Shown here one piece after another: positions 49,366 to 58,339 of a stretch of DNA of 64,000 nucleotides (positions are counted from its first letter, which is position 1; every line of letters starts with the position of its first letter). The notes under the pieces were generated by a model that saw only the letters and a list, made by a program, of their open reading frames with translations, was not told the DNA's origin and made no database searches. The stretch is from an uncultured Selenomonadales bacterium. Lineage in GTDB: Bacteria; Bacillota; Negativicutes; DSM-1736; Dendrosporobacteraceae. The position numbers and the translations under genes were made by a program. Location: positions 545,030-609,029 of the forward strand of contig CAMJML010000001.1 of assembly GCA_946407015.1 (NCBI GenBank). Direction: 5' to 3'.

Positions 49366-50565
49366 ATGAACAAAATTAATGTGTTGCATATGGTCGGTTT
49401 AACCCAAGGATATGGGGTAGAGCGACAACTTCTGGATCAATTAGAGTTTGCAACTAAGCAACCTAATTTTATTCAGCATCATGTATGTGCACTAAAACTT
49501 AGCGAAGAGATTCGCAAGGATTTAATAACTTTAGAAATTCCTTTTATTGTGAATAACTTACGGACTCCCTTAAAAATTTTAAATTTTATAGAGTATGTAA
49601 GAAAAAATAATATTACTATTCTTCATGCACATAACTTGCTGAGATATCCAATCAGAGCTAGATTAATTCCAAAGCTTGCCGGTATTCCCATCGTTTTGGA
49701 ACATGAGCATGGGATGATATGGAATATGAGATTTACGAAGTTCGTTGAGTGGACAAATCCATTATCAGATTTGAATATCTGCAATTCAAATGCAGCTAGA
49801 ATACTGTTAAAACAAAAATGTAAGGTTGATGCGCGAATCGTTCATAATGGGGTTAAAATGCCTCAGCTAATTAACAATACTGATAGCGGCTTAGAAGAAC
49901 TCTATAATGAGTTAAATATACTTCCAGGGGATAAAGTTGTAGGGTTTGTTGGTCGTCTAAATACGCCAAAGGGGGTCCATGCATTTATAAAAATGGTCCC
50001 ATTTGTTAAAGAAAAGAATCCTGGTGCAAAGTTTTTTATTATTGGCGATGGTCCGATGAGGAAAGAATTAGAGAAATTCGCTGAAACGCTTAGGGTAGAA
50101 AATGATGTTCGATTTTTAGGGTTCCGTAAAGATGTTCGCAAAATCATGATGCTGTTGGATGTGCTAGTCGTTCCGTCCATTCGTGAGCCGTTTGGCAATG
50201 TTGTTATTGAAGCAGCCTTGGCTCAAAAAGTCGTTGTTGCATCTAATGTTGATGGAATTTGTGAAACGGTTATTCATGGAGAAACCGGGTATCTTGTTCC
50301 ATGCAATGAGCCGGCTATACCACGAACTACTCGCAAAGCTAGCCGTTTACCTAAAATTGTTGTTGATGGTCAAAATGGTGCTTTAAGGCCACCTATGCTG
50401 CCAGATACATTGCAGTTAGCAGATTATGTGTCAAGGTGTTTGAAAGATCCGGAAAAGGTCAATAGGATGGGTGAAGCTGCATATCAGCGGGCAAGAAGTG
50501 AGTTTAGTATTGAAAGATATGTAAATGATCTTAATGCAATTTATCGAAGGCTGAGTGGTTGTTAG
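49366..50565 (+). CDS. Glycosyltransferase family 4 (paralogue A), 399 aa
   Basis: GT-B fold, GT4-type. The N-terminal domain starts NVLHMVGLTQGYGVERQLLD (5-24); the C-terminal donor domain has VVGFVGRLNTPKGVHAFIKM (about 187-206), FIIGDGPMRKELEKFA, VRFLGFRKDVRKIM and the EX7E motif in REPFGNVVIEAALAQ (about 272-286). A segment CNEPAIPRTTRKASRLPKIV-VDG inside the C-terminal domain is also present in the paralogue at 52503-53702, which looks like a duplicate. Start ATG 49366 has GAGAGGT upstream. The sugar is unknown. Confidence 0.9.
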   Translation: MNKINVLHMVGLTQGYGVERQLLDQLEFATKQPNFIQHHVCALKLSEEIRKDLITLEIPFIVNNLRTPLKILNFIEYVRKNNITILHAHNLLRYPIRARLIPKLAGIPIVLEHEHGMIWNMRFTKFVEWTNPLSDLNICNSNAARILLKQKCKVDARIVHNGVKMPQLINNTDSGLEELYNELNILPGDKVVGFVGRLNTPKGVHAFIKMVPFVKEKNPGAKFFIIGDGPMRKELEKFAETLRVENDVRFLGFRKDVRKIMMLLDVLVVPSIREPFGNVVIEAALAQKVVVASNVDGICETVIHGETGYLVPCNEPAIPRTTRKASRLPKIVVDGQNGALRPPMLPDTLQLADYVSRCLKDPEKVNRMGEAAYQRARSEFSIERYVNDLNAIYRRLSGC

Positions 50566-50599
50566 GATATTGGGGATATACCCGGTGAGGTGTGATAAG

Positions 50600-51682
50600 T
50601 TGAATATTGTATATCTAGGTAAGATGCCGCTACATGTTCATTCCGGGCGTTCTGAGCTGGTTTCGGCATTAGCAACCAGTGGGTATAGTGCTTTTTATGT
50701 AAGTCCTTTACGTATGAAAGATTATATCAAGCATTTTCTTGGACTTTTACGGTATGATGCTGATTTTAGTAAACTTCATTACCATCCCTTTTGGCGGATT
50801 AGCCGCAAATGTAGAGATTATGAAACAAATTGTTTTATAAAAATATTGAAAAATAATGAACTTATTAATAATCAAACCTTTGTACTCTTTAATGATATAG
50901 ATATAGGAGGTCATCTTCGCGATATTTTACCTTCTAGTATAACGGTTATTTATCATATTTATGATCGATATTCTGAACACGGGCATTTACGACAAGCCGA
51001 CAAGCAATCGTTTGATTTACGGGAAAAAGAAGTTATTAAAACTGTAGATGGTGTTTTGTGTGTGTCTAAAAAACTGTTAATAGAAACACAGCAAATTAAT
51101 AATAAATCATTTTGGTTTCCAGGAGCTGTAAGAGCTGATCAGATTATCAACCCTCAGACTTCAAAAAAAACCACATTGAAAATTGGTATAATCTCAAAAA
51201 GTTTAAAAAGACTAGATTGGGATTTAATATGCAAAATCGCGACAAACCTGCCAGAGTTTATCGTTGAAATTATTGGTGACAACGATCTTGAAAACTCTAG
51301 GGTATACCCAGATAATATTCATTTTATTGGACAAATTCCTTTTACTAAAATACCCCAATATGTGAATCGTTGGCATGTAGGTCTGGCCTTGTATGAAAAG
51401 AATCGATTTAATGACTACTGTTGTCCATTGAAGTACTTCGAATATTCTTCTTTAAATGTTCCAACGATCTCCACGACTATTCCCGAGGGCATAACTTTTG
51501 CTCAGTTATATCCTGAAATAATTACACTTGCGGATGATGCAGAATGTATTGCGGAGCACGTTCGTAGAATTGTCAGGCATGAGAATAGGGGAGATTATAC
51601 GCGATTAGCAAAGGAAAATAACTGGCTGGTGCGTGCAGATCAACTGGTAGAAATATTAAAAAGCATAAAAAAATATGATTGA
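50600..51682 (+). CDS. Putative glycosyltransferase (GT4/GT1-like), 360 aa
   Basis: A GT-B type enzyme, less conserved. The start TTG 50600 (GGTGAGGTG 9 bases upstream) gives LNIVYLGKMPLHVHSGRSEL as N-terminus; GTG 50555 overlaps the previous gene. The C-terminal half carries KIGIISKSLKRLDWDLICKI, IHFIGQIPFTKIPQYVNRWH and CPLKYFEYSSLNVPTISTTI, the usual donor-site region where SPLKxFEY is conserved. No metal-binding DXD is needed in this fold. Specificity cannot be stated. Part of a run of five glycosyltransferases with short gaps. Confidence 0.78.
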   Translation: MNIVYLGKMPLHVHSGRSELVSALATSGYSAFYVSPLRMKDYIKHFLGLLRYDADFSKLHYHPFWRISRKCRDYETNCFIKILKNNELINNQTFVLFNDIDIGGHLRDILPSSITVIYHIYDRYSEHGHLRQADKQSFDLREKEVIKTVDGVLCVSKKLLIETQQINNKSFWFPGAVRADQIINPQTSKKTTLKIGIISKSLKRLDWDLICKIATNLPEFIVEIIGDNDLENSRVYPDNIHFIGQIPFTKIPQYVNRWHVGLALYEKNRFNDYCCPLKYFEYSSLNVPTISTTIPEGITFAQLYPEIITLADDAECIAEHVRRIVRHENRGDYTRLAKENNWLVRADQLVEILKSIKKYD

Positions 51683-51717
51683 TAGCGATATCATTAATAA
51701 TTTTAGAGAGGTATGCA

Positions 51718-52458
51718 ATGAGTATATACGATAATTTAGAGTGCCTGCTAATAAATCTTGACCGTTCTCCCGAGCGCCTTTTACAAATGCAAGAACGACT
51801 TGAAAAGTTAAATCTGCCTTTTAAAAGAGTTTCTGCTGTAGATGGCAAGCAAGTAGAATTTACTAGTCGGGAAATTGATTCTGTAGCATATGAAAAATGT
51901 CATGGCAAATATGTGACTCCGACCGAAGTTGCTTGCTATATCAGTCACTACAATGCGCTTAAGGTATTTTTAGAAGAAAGTAATAAAGAATTTGCTCTTA
52001 TTTTAGAAGACGATATGGTGTTTTGTGAAGATTTTTTAATGGTCCTGGATAGCCTCCTTAAACAACATAAGAACTGGGATATGGTCAAATTAAATGGGAC
52101 AAGCGCATGGGGCGGCCCGGTAATCAAAAATACCGTATATAACGATTATAAGCTCGTATTACATCTATTCCATCAAGCTAAATCAGGAGCTTATTTAGTT
52201 AATCGAAAAGCCGCGAAAAACTATATTGAAAAACTTCTGCCAATGAGTGTACCATATGACCATGAATTTATTAAATTCTGGAAGTATCAAATTCGGCTTT
52301 TTTCTGTGATCCCATTTCCAACATGGGAGAAACAAGAAAGCTCTACAATTGATTATGCAATGATTAAAAAAAATAAAAAGCCTTGGTATAAAAGAGGAAG
52401 TACTTTAATGTACCGTATGACGATAATAGTGAAACGTTTATGGTCTGGTTTATTTTAA
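51718..52458 (+). CDS. Glycosyltransferase family 25 (LOS biosynthesis type), 246 aa
   Basis: GT25 enzymes add galactose or related sugars to lipooligosaccharide. The start is ATG 51718 (GAGAGGT upstream). Signature parts: LINLDRSPERLLQMQERLEK (11-30), FKRVSAVDGK, PTEVACYISHYNALKVFLEE (about 64-83) and the metal-binding FALILEDDMVF (about 88-98). A further SGAYLVNRKAAKNYIEKLLP block matches the family. The end is basic (KKNKKPWYKRGSTLMYR). It lies between the two GT4 paralogues. Confidence 0.88.
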   Translation: MSIYDNLECLLINLDRSPERLLQMQERLEKLNLPFKRVSAVDGKQVEFTSREIDSVAYEKCHGKYVTPTEVACYISHYNALKVFLEESNKEFALILEDDMVFCEDFLMVLDSLLKQHKNWDMVKLNGTSAWGGPVIKNTVYNDYKLVLHLFHQAKSGAYLVNRKAAKNYIEKLLPMSVPYDHEFIKFWKYQIRLFSVIPFPTWEKQESSTIDYAMIKKNKKPWYKRGSTLMYRMTIIVKRLWSGLF

Positions 52459-52502
52459 CCAATTAAATTTTGCATCGTAAAGAAGACTTGGAGGATAGTG
52501 CC

Positions 52503-53702
52503 ATGACGGATGTTAATGTTTTGCATATGGTAGAGTTGACGCAATGCTATGGGGTCGAAAGGCAGTTGTTGGACCATCTGGAGTATGCGAGTACAAAATC
52601 TAGTAATGTCAAATACCATATTTGTGCTTTAAAACTTAGTGATGAAATTCGCCAAGAACTTGTCAAGTTAAAAATACCTTTTGTTGAGTGTAATCTAAAA
52701 AGTATAAGTGAAATAAAAAAATTTATAATTTATGTAAAAAAAAATAAGATTGATATTTTGCATGTTCATAATTTATTGCGCTATCCAATTAGAGCGAGAA
52801 TAATTCCTAAGATAGCAGGAATACCTATTGTACTTGAGCATGAACGTGGATTAATATGGGATAGACGATCAACAAAACTTATTAGATGGACAAATAAGTT
52901 CTCAGATTTAAATATTTGCAATTCAGATGCAACACGCCTTTTGCTAAAAGAAAAATGTAATATTGATGCTATAACTATTCATAATGGGGTAAAATTACAA
53001 CATTATGTAGATCATATCAAGATAGAATATCTTTATGATGAATTGAAGTTATTACCGAACGATTCGGTTGTAGGATTTATTGGAAGGCTGAATACACCTA
53101 AAGGTGTACACGCTTTTATCAAAATGGCAGCTATCATTAAAAAGAAAAGATCAAATACAAAGTTTTTAATTATCGGTGATGGTCCGATGAGACAGGAATT
53201 AGAAGACTTTGCAGAAAGTCTAGGTATTAAAGACGTTATACAATTTTTGGGTTTTCGCAAGGATGTTCGTAATTTAATGCTACTACTTAATGTATTAGTT
53301 GTACCCTCAATACGCGAACCATTTGGTAATGTTGTAATTGAAGCCGCCTGGGCAAATAAGGTTGTTGTTGCTTCAAATGTTGATGGGATGTCTGAGACTA
53401 TATTACATGGGAAAACTGGATTTTTAGTAGATTGTAATGAGCCTGCAATAGCACCTATTGCTAGTCATGCAAGCCGGTTACCTCAGGTTGTAGTCGATGG
53501 TAAAACAAGAACATTACGTTCAGCTATGCTGCCTGACTCAAAGCAAATGGCTAAATATGTGATGGAATGTTTAGAACATCCTGAGATGGCTTGTCAAATG
53601 GGGAAAAATGCTTATGAGCGAGCTAAAGAATATTTTTCTATTGAGAGATATGTTAATGAATTGGAAGAGTTATATTGTAGAGTAATAAATGATAGGAATT
53701 AA
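52503..53702 (+). CDS. Glycosyltransferase family 4 (paralogue B), 399 aa
   Basis: Duplicate of the gene at 49366. The start is ATG 52503 (TTGGAGGATAG upstream). It has the same length and the same blocks: NVLHMVELTQCYGVERQLLD, VVGFIGRLNTPKGVHAFIKM, REPFGNVVIEAAWAN and CNEPAIAPIASHASRLPQVV-VDG. Codons are clearly more AT-rich than in paralogue A (many AAA, ATA, TTA), so the copies have drifted or came separately. The two bracket two other glycosyltransferase genes, which suggests duplication followed by specialisation on a related linkage. Confidence 0.9.
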   Translation: MTDVNVLHMVELTQCYGVERQLLDHLEYASTKSSNVKYHICALKLSDEIRQELVKLKIPFVECNLKSISEIKKFIIYVKKNKIDILHVHNLLRYPIRARIIPKIAGIPIVLEHERGLIWDRRSTKLIRWTNKFSDLNICNSDATRLLLKEKCNIDAITIHNGVKLQHYVDHIKIEYLYDELKLLPNDSVVGFIGRLNTPKGVHAFIKMAAIIKKKRSNTKFLIIGDGPMRQELEDFAESLGIKDVIQFLGFRKDVRNLMLLLNVLVVPSIREPFGNVVIEAAWANKVVVASNVDGMSETILHGKTGFLVDCNEPAIAPIASHASRLPQVVVDGKTRTLRSAMLPDSKQMAKYVMECLEHPEMACQMGKNAYERAKEYFSIERYVNELEELYCRVINDRN

Positions 53703-53769
53703 TATTTTACCTATGAATGAGCAAAACTTATTCCAATAAATAATAAATTTGGATTTTGATTGTTCTAGG

Positions 53770-54145
53770 CAATGCAATCGGTTTCGCATGTTGACTTTGG
53801 GCTGGTCTGACGGCCACACTTTTATCACTACTGACGTTGCAATGCTTAGTTCTTATCAGCCATACGACTATTGTTTCTACCAGATACATCATGCTTAGCT
53901 GGTAGCATCGTCAATATGGAGATGCCAGGTCTTTAGGCGGACTATTTTTTGCTATGTGTGATGAACTTTCAAACATCGATTGGGTATTGCTTTGACTATG
54001 TTACTTGAAATTCTTAATGGGTGTAGCAAAAGTAAATAGACGACATATTACAAAATTTATTAAATATCAACTTACAAAATGGATAGCAATCTGCCTAATT
54101 TCATCAAGGTCAGTTTGCCGATTCTATCTGCGAAAGTTGAGTTCA
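53770..54145 (+). pseudogene. IS4-family transposase remnant, frameshifted and truncated
   Basis: No intact gene in 53703-54196. Translated pieces in changing frames match the order of an IS4-type DDE transposase: MLTLGWSDGHTFITTDVAML (from 53788), then after a stop and deletion RSLGGLFFAMCDELSNIDWV (from about 53930), after a frameshift ALTMLLEILNG (from about 53989), and finally NLPNFIKVSLP (near 54090). These resemble the LGWSDG and GALFF-CDE segments of such enzymes. The N-terminal half is gone, and I found no terminal inverted repeats. It marks an old insertion at the left edge of the AT-rich cassette. Confidence 0.68.
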
Positions 54146-54196
54146 TTATATTAGGCAGTCACAAATATTTTGATTATATATAACAGGGGGATCTTG

Positions 54197-54691
54197 ATGA
54201 GGGTTAGAAAGAAACTAGTCAAAATTTTCTACACTTGGAAAGTTAAAAAAAGATGTAAAAAAGTTGGTATAGGTTTAAAAGTTAATGGGAAATCCTTTAT
54301 TAATCAACATACCTATTTGGGTGATAATGTAAACTTTAATGGAATGGCTATTACCGGCAGTGGCAAAGTATCCATAGGAAATAACTTTCATTCCGGTGCA
54401 GAATGTCTAATGATAACCTCATTCCATAACTATAACAGTGGCAGGGCAATTCCTTATGATGATACTTATATTACGAAGGATATCGTCATTGAAGATAATG
54501 TCTGGCTTGGAAGTAGGGTGATTATATTGGGAGGAGCAACAATAGGCGAAGGTGCCATTATTCAAGCTGGAAGCGTAGTTGTAAGCGATATACCAAAGTA
54601 TGCTATTGCGGGAGGACATCCTGCAAAAGTATTTAAATACAGAGATATAGAACATTATGAGAGACTAAAAGAAGCCGGCAGCTTTCATTAG
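54197..54691 (+). CDS. Hexapeptide-repeat acetyltransferase (WbbJ/maltose-acetyltransferase-like), 164 aa
   Basis: Probably O-acetylates a sugar of the surface polysaccharide. The start is ATG 54197 (CAGGGGGATCTTG upstream). After a basic N-terminus ([20 protein letters not shown]) the left-handed beta-helix repeats appear ([33 protein letters not shown]), the active-site region with His in [15 protein letters not shown] and the C-terminal repeats ([40 protein letters not shown]) ending [13 protein letters not shown] typical family length. Located between the IS remnant and the nonulosonic-acid genes. Confidence 0.88.
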   Translation: MRVRKKLVKIFYTWKVKKRCKKVGIGLKVNGKSFINQHTYLGDNVNFNGMAITGSGKVSIGNNFHSGAECLMITSFHNYNSGRAIPYDDTYITKDIVIEDNVWLGSRVIILGGATIGEGAIIQAGSVVVSDIPKYAIAGGHPAKVFKYRDIEHYERLKEAGSFH

Positions 54692-54798
54692 AACGTATAT
54701 ACTGGTTTATTTATTGAAGGCGATTAGTTATATAGTTGTTACTTACATTATAGGAAAATCGTAATTTATATAATTATTGAGAATAGAGGTTAGTTATA

Positions 54799-56172
54799 GT
54801 GAAACTAACAATAAAAGAAATATGCGAGAATATATGGAATCTAGAATGCAAATATGACTTACTGTTTAAAGAGATACAAGGAGTTAAAGTATGGCAGCTC
54901 CTTAGGGTAAAGATTTATTATGATATTGCTAGAAGATTAGAACTTTTTGGGGAAGCACATACTAACAGTAATAAAATAGCTTTTAAGTTAAAGGCATTAC
55001 CAAGTTTATTCAATAGTTTATTTTTTCAACATCCTTTAAGCGTAAATCATAAAAAGATTCTAATATATGATCATCGTAGAAAAAGGAAAGTTAATGGTAA
55101 ATACATAGATATATATACTCACTATTTAATCGAGACCCTAAATAAAGAAGAACTTATTGTACTTGAAAGCCCGTATTTGAATAAGCATTTCTCAAATGAT
55201 AGTATATATAGGAAACATACCGATTTATTAAATACTTTAGCATACGTAGGGAGTAAAATATATCCGGTTGCCTTTACAGAAGAGGAAGCCTCATTTATAA
55301 CTAATTTAGAGAACGAAATTTATAATATTTTTGGAACGAGATTTAAGCTGCACAAGATGTTTCTAAAATCTATAAAACAACATAAAATTAAGGTTTTTCT
55401 CTACGATAAATTACTTAAAAGAATAAGACCCGTGAAAATATTTACGGTTGTATCGTATGGAAATGGATCACTAATAGCCGCTGCAAAGCAAAATCAAATA
55501 CCAGTAATTGAGATACAACATGGAAATATCAGTTCATATCATTTAGGATATAGTTTTCCTAATTGTAGTAGAGAACTAGATTATTTCCCTGACTATTTTT
55601 ATGCGTTTGGGGACTATTGGAAAGACGTCGTTAAACTGCCAATTAAAGAAGAAAACGTAATCCCTTATGGCTTTCCATATTTTGAAAAGATAAAAAAAGA
55701 TTATGACAATATACTCAAAAAAACTAACCAAATATTATTTATTTCTCAAGGTTCAATTGGTAAAGAACTTGCGAATTTTGCGTATAAGACTGCATTAAAT
55801 TTAAAAGATTACAATATTGTATTTAAGTTGCATCCTGGTGAATATGACAGATGGAAAAAGGAATATGTGGATTTGCTATTGGCAAAGGAACTCGGAAATT
55901 TTACCATAATTGATAATGATGAAGTGAATTTATATGAATATTTAGCAGAGTCTCAATATCAAGTTGGTGTTTACTCGACTGCAGTTTATGAGGGACTTGC
56001 TTTTAGATGTAAAACATTACTTGTTGATTTACCCGGGTTAGAACATCTTAATGATTTATTGGATCAAGGCTTTGCGATAAAGATTAATAGTGTTGAACAA
56101 TTAAAGATAGCCCTAGCGAATGATTCCTTTAAAGATTTTAACGCGAGTTATTTTTTTTCTGGAATAGATTAA
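54799..56172 (+). CDS. Putative polysaccharide transferase (polysialyltransferase/capsule-like GT-B), 457 aa
   Basis: Not firmly assigned. It has GT-B-like halves; the second half contains IPVIEIQHGNISSYHLGYSF (about 234-253), YAFGDYWKDVV, VIPYGFPYFEKI, ILFISQGSIGKELANFA, IVFKLHPGEYDRW (about 345-357) and VGVYSTAVYEGLAFRCKTLL (about 390-409). This HG..H.GY, KLHP and YST..EGL pattern occurs in surface carbohydrate and sialyl- or glycerophosphate-transferase relatives. The next genes make a CMP-activated nonulosonic acid, so it is the best candidate to transfer that sugar. The start is GTG 54799. Strongly AT-rich codons suggest horizontal origin. Confidence 0.65.
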   Translation: MKLTIKEICENIWNLECKYDLLFKEIQGVKVWQLLRVKIYYDIARRLELFGEAHTNSNKIAFKLKALPSLFNSLFFQHPLSVNHKKILIYDHRRKRKVNGKYIDIYTHYLIETLNKEELIVLESPYLNKHFSNDSIYRKHTDLLNTLAYVGSKIYPVAFTEEEASFITNLENEIYNIFGTRFKLHKMFLKSIKQHKIKVFLYDKLLKRIRPVKIFTVVSYGNGSLIAAAKQNQIPVIEIQHGNISSYHLGYSFPNCSRELDYFPDYFYAFGDYWKDVVKLPIKEENVIPYGFPYFEKIKKDYDNILKKTNQILFISQGSIGKELANFAYKTALNLKDYNIVFKLHPGEYDRWKKEYVDLLLAKELGNFTIIDNDEVNLYEYLAESQYQVGVYSTAVYEGLAFRCKTLLVDLPGLEHLNDLLDQGFAIKINSVEQLKIALANDSFKDFNASYFFSGID

Positions 56173-56270
56173 GGTAAATCATTCTTAAAGTAGTTTTATC
56201 AATAAATGGGAAATAATGAAGCATGAATTATAGTATATCCTAGAAAATAAATTTAAAGGAGAAAATTACA

Positions 56271-57143
56271 ATGATTTATCAAAAACCTAAATTAATTGCA
56301 GAGGCAGGATGCAATCATAAAGGTGACATGGATATTGCCAAGGAATTAATCAAGATCGCGGCAATATTTTGTAAAGCGGACATTATCAAATTTCAAAAAA
56401 GAAATAATAAAGAGTTGTTAACAGAAGAGCAATATAATACGCCTCATCCTAATCCAGCTAATTCTTATGGAAGTACATATGGTGAGCATAGAGAGTTTTT
56501 AGAATTTAATGTAGAGCAGCATCGACAACTTAAGGAATGGTGCGATGAATTTGGAATTACATATAGTACCTCAGTATGGGATTTAACATCAGCAAAAGAG
56601 ATTGCTTCAATAGAACCTGAGTTAATTAAAATCCCATCAGCATGTAATAATCATTTTGTAATGCTTAGTTGGTTATGTGATAACTATAAAGGAGAAGTAC
56701 ACTTATCTTTTGGTATGACAACCCACGAAGAAGAGGATGAAATTGTAAAACTATTTGAGGATAAAGGAAGAAATAAAGATCTAGTTATTTATAGCTGTAC
56801 ATCGGGTTATCCTGTTCCTTTCGAAGATGTTGCTTTATTAGAGATCACACGACTAAAAGAAAAATTTGGTTCAAGAGTCAAGGAAGTTGGTTTTTCGGGA
56901 CATCATCTTGGAATTGCGGTTGATATTGCAGCCTATACATTAGGGGCCACAATAGTTGAAAGACATTATACTTTGGATAGAACGTGGAAAGGAACTGACC
57001 ATGCGGCATCACTAGAGCCAGATGGAATTAGAAGATTAAAGAGAGATTTAGAAGTTACTCATAAAGCATTATCTTATAAGCAAAAAGAAGTTTTAGATAT
57101 TGAGAAAGTTCAACGGGATAAACTTAAATATCGGGAGAGATAA
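56271..57143 (+). CDS. NeuB-family nonulosonic acid synthase lacking the SAF domain, 290 aa
   Basis: Condenses a six-carbon sugar with phosphoenolpyruvate to a nine-carbon acid. A complete TIM-barrel: KLIAEAGCNHKGDMDIAKEL (7-26), IIKFQKRN, the GEHREFLEF block, GITYSTSVWD, LIKIPSACNNHF, VHLSFGMTTHEE, YPVPFEDVALLEITRL, VGFSGHHLGIAVDIAAYTLG and the metal-binding ERHYTLDRTWKGTDHAASLE (about 243-262). Classical NeuB proteins (about 345 residues) add a C-terminal SAF/antifreeze-like domain; this one ends just after the barrel. Its exact substrate is unknown. The next gene activates the product with CTP. Confidence 0.85.
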   Translation: MIYQKPKLIAEAGCNHKGDMDIAKELIKIAAIFCKADIIKFQKRNNKELLTEEQYNTPHPNPANSYGSTYGEHREFLEFNVEQHRQLKEWCDEFGITYSTSVWDLTSAKEIASIEPELIKIPSACNNHFVMLSWLCDNYKGEVHLSFGMTTHEEEDEIVKLFEDKGRNKDLVIYSCTSGYPVPFEDVALLEITRLKEKFGSRVKEVGFSGHHLGIAVDIAAYTLGATIVERHYTLDRTWKGTDHAASLEPDGIRRLKRDLEVTHKALSYKQKEVLDIEKVQRDKLKYRER

Positions 57144-57145
57144 TC

Positions 57146-58339
57146 TTGCAAAATTCGATTGGAAAAAATGTTGTATTTATACCAATAAGAGGCGGTAGTA
57201 AATCTATACCTCTTAAAAATATTAAATTAATTAACGGAAGACCACTTGTTTATTGGAGTTTAGATGCTGCTGTTGGCTGCCAAGAAGTTGATAAAGTTGT
57301 TGTTTCAACCGATAGTGATAAAATAAAAAAAGTTGTACAAGATTATAATTCAGATAAAGTAATTATTATTGAAAGGTCTGCGGAAGTATCGACTGATCAT
57401 GCTTCTACAGAATCAGTAATGCTTGAATTTGCAGAAAGATATGATTTTGAAAACATCATTCTTGTTCAAGCTACATCCCCGCTTTTAAAGAGTGGGAATC
57501 TTTCCAGAGGAATTGAAAAATTTAACCAAGAGGGAATTGATAGTGTTTTATCTGTTGTTCGGCAGAAACGATTTATTTGGTCAGAATCTTCAAATTTAGC
57601 AAATGCGGTTAATTATGATCCACTAGCGAGACCTAGACGCCAAGAATTTGACGGCTTCTTAGTTGAAAATGGGGCATTTTATATTACGAGTAAGCAGAGA
57701 TTATTAGATAAAAAATGTCGATTATCGGGAAATATTGGTATAGTTGAAATGCCAGAAGAGACATTTTTTGAAATAGATGAGCCTTCGGATTGGATAATTG
57801 TTGAAGGATTACTGAAAAACTCAAATAAAAATAGTACTGACTCAACAGAAAAACTCAAGAGAATTAAATGCCTACTGACTGACAGTGATGGTGTGTTAAC
57901 AGATGGTGGAATGTACTATTCAGAACATGGAGATGAAATTAAAAAGTTTAATACAAAAGATGGAATGGGATTCAAACTATTAAAAGAGGCAGGCTTTATA
58001 ACTGGAATAATAACTGGCGAAAACATTGAACTAGTACGACGTAGAGCTGAGAAAATGAAAGTAGATGAAGTTTATCTGGGGATTAAAGATAAAACAAAAA
58101 TACTTAATGAAATTTGTGTAAAGTATAATTTAAAGCACGAAGAGATAGCATATATTGGTGATGATATCAATGATCTGGAAGTAATAAAAATTGTAGGATT
58201 TGGATGTACAGTAAAAGATGGTATGCAATGTGTTAAGGATGTCGCTCACTTTATTACTGAAACTAAAGGTGGTCAAGGGGCTGTTCGCGAAGTTGTAGAA
58301 CTTATTTTGGGACAAAAGGGGCATATAAATGAGGTTTGA
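57146..58339 (+). CDS. CMP-nonulosonic acid synthetase fused to a KdsC-like HAD phosphatase, 397 aa
   Basis: Two-domain enzyme. Residues 1-225 form a NeuA-type cytidylyltransferase: VFIPIRGGSKSIPLKNIKLI (9-28), VVSTDSDKI, LVQATSPLLKSGNL (about 105-118), RPRRQEFDGFLVENGAFYI and FEIDEPSDW. Residues ~235-395 form a HAD phosphatase: CLLTDSDGVLTDGGMYYSEH (nucleophile DSDG), GIITGEN, IAYIGDDINDLEVI and GGQGAVREVVELIL. Such fusions occur where the synthase makes a phosphorylated sugar acid that is dephosphorylated before activation. The start TTG 57146 lies 2 bp after the synthase stop; CGGGAGAG is the ribosome site. Confidence 0.88.
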   Translation: MQNSIGKNVVFIPIRGGSKSIPLKNIKLINGRPLVYWSLDAAVGCQEVDKVVVSTDSDKIKKVVQDYNSDKVIIIERSAEVSTDHASTESVMLEFAERYDFENIILVQATSPLLKSGNLSRGIEKFNQEGIDSVLSVVRQKRFIWSESSNLANAVNYDPLARPRRQEFDGFLVENGAFYITSKQRLLDKKCRLSGNIGIVEMPEETFFEIDEPSDWIIVEGLLKNSNKNSTDSTEKLKRIKCLLTDSDGVLTDGGMYYSEHGDEIKKFNTKDGMGFKLLKEAGFITGIITGENIELVRRRAEKMKVDEVYLGIKDKTKILNEICVKYNLKHEEIAYIGDDINDLEVIKIVGFGCTVKDGMQCVKDVAHFITETKGGQGAVREVVELILGQKGHINEV

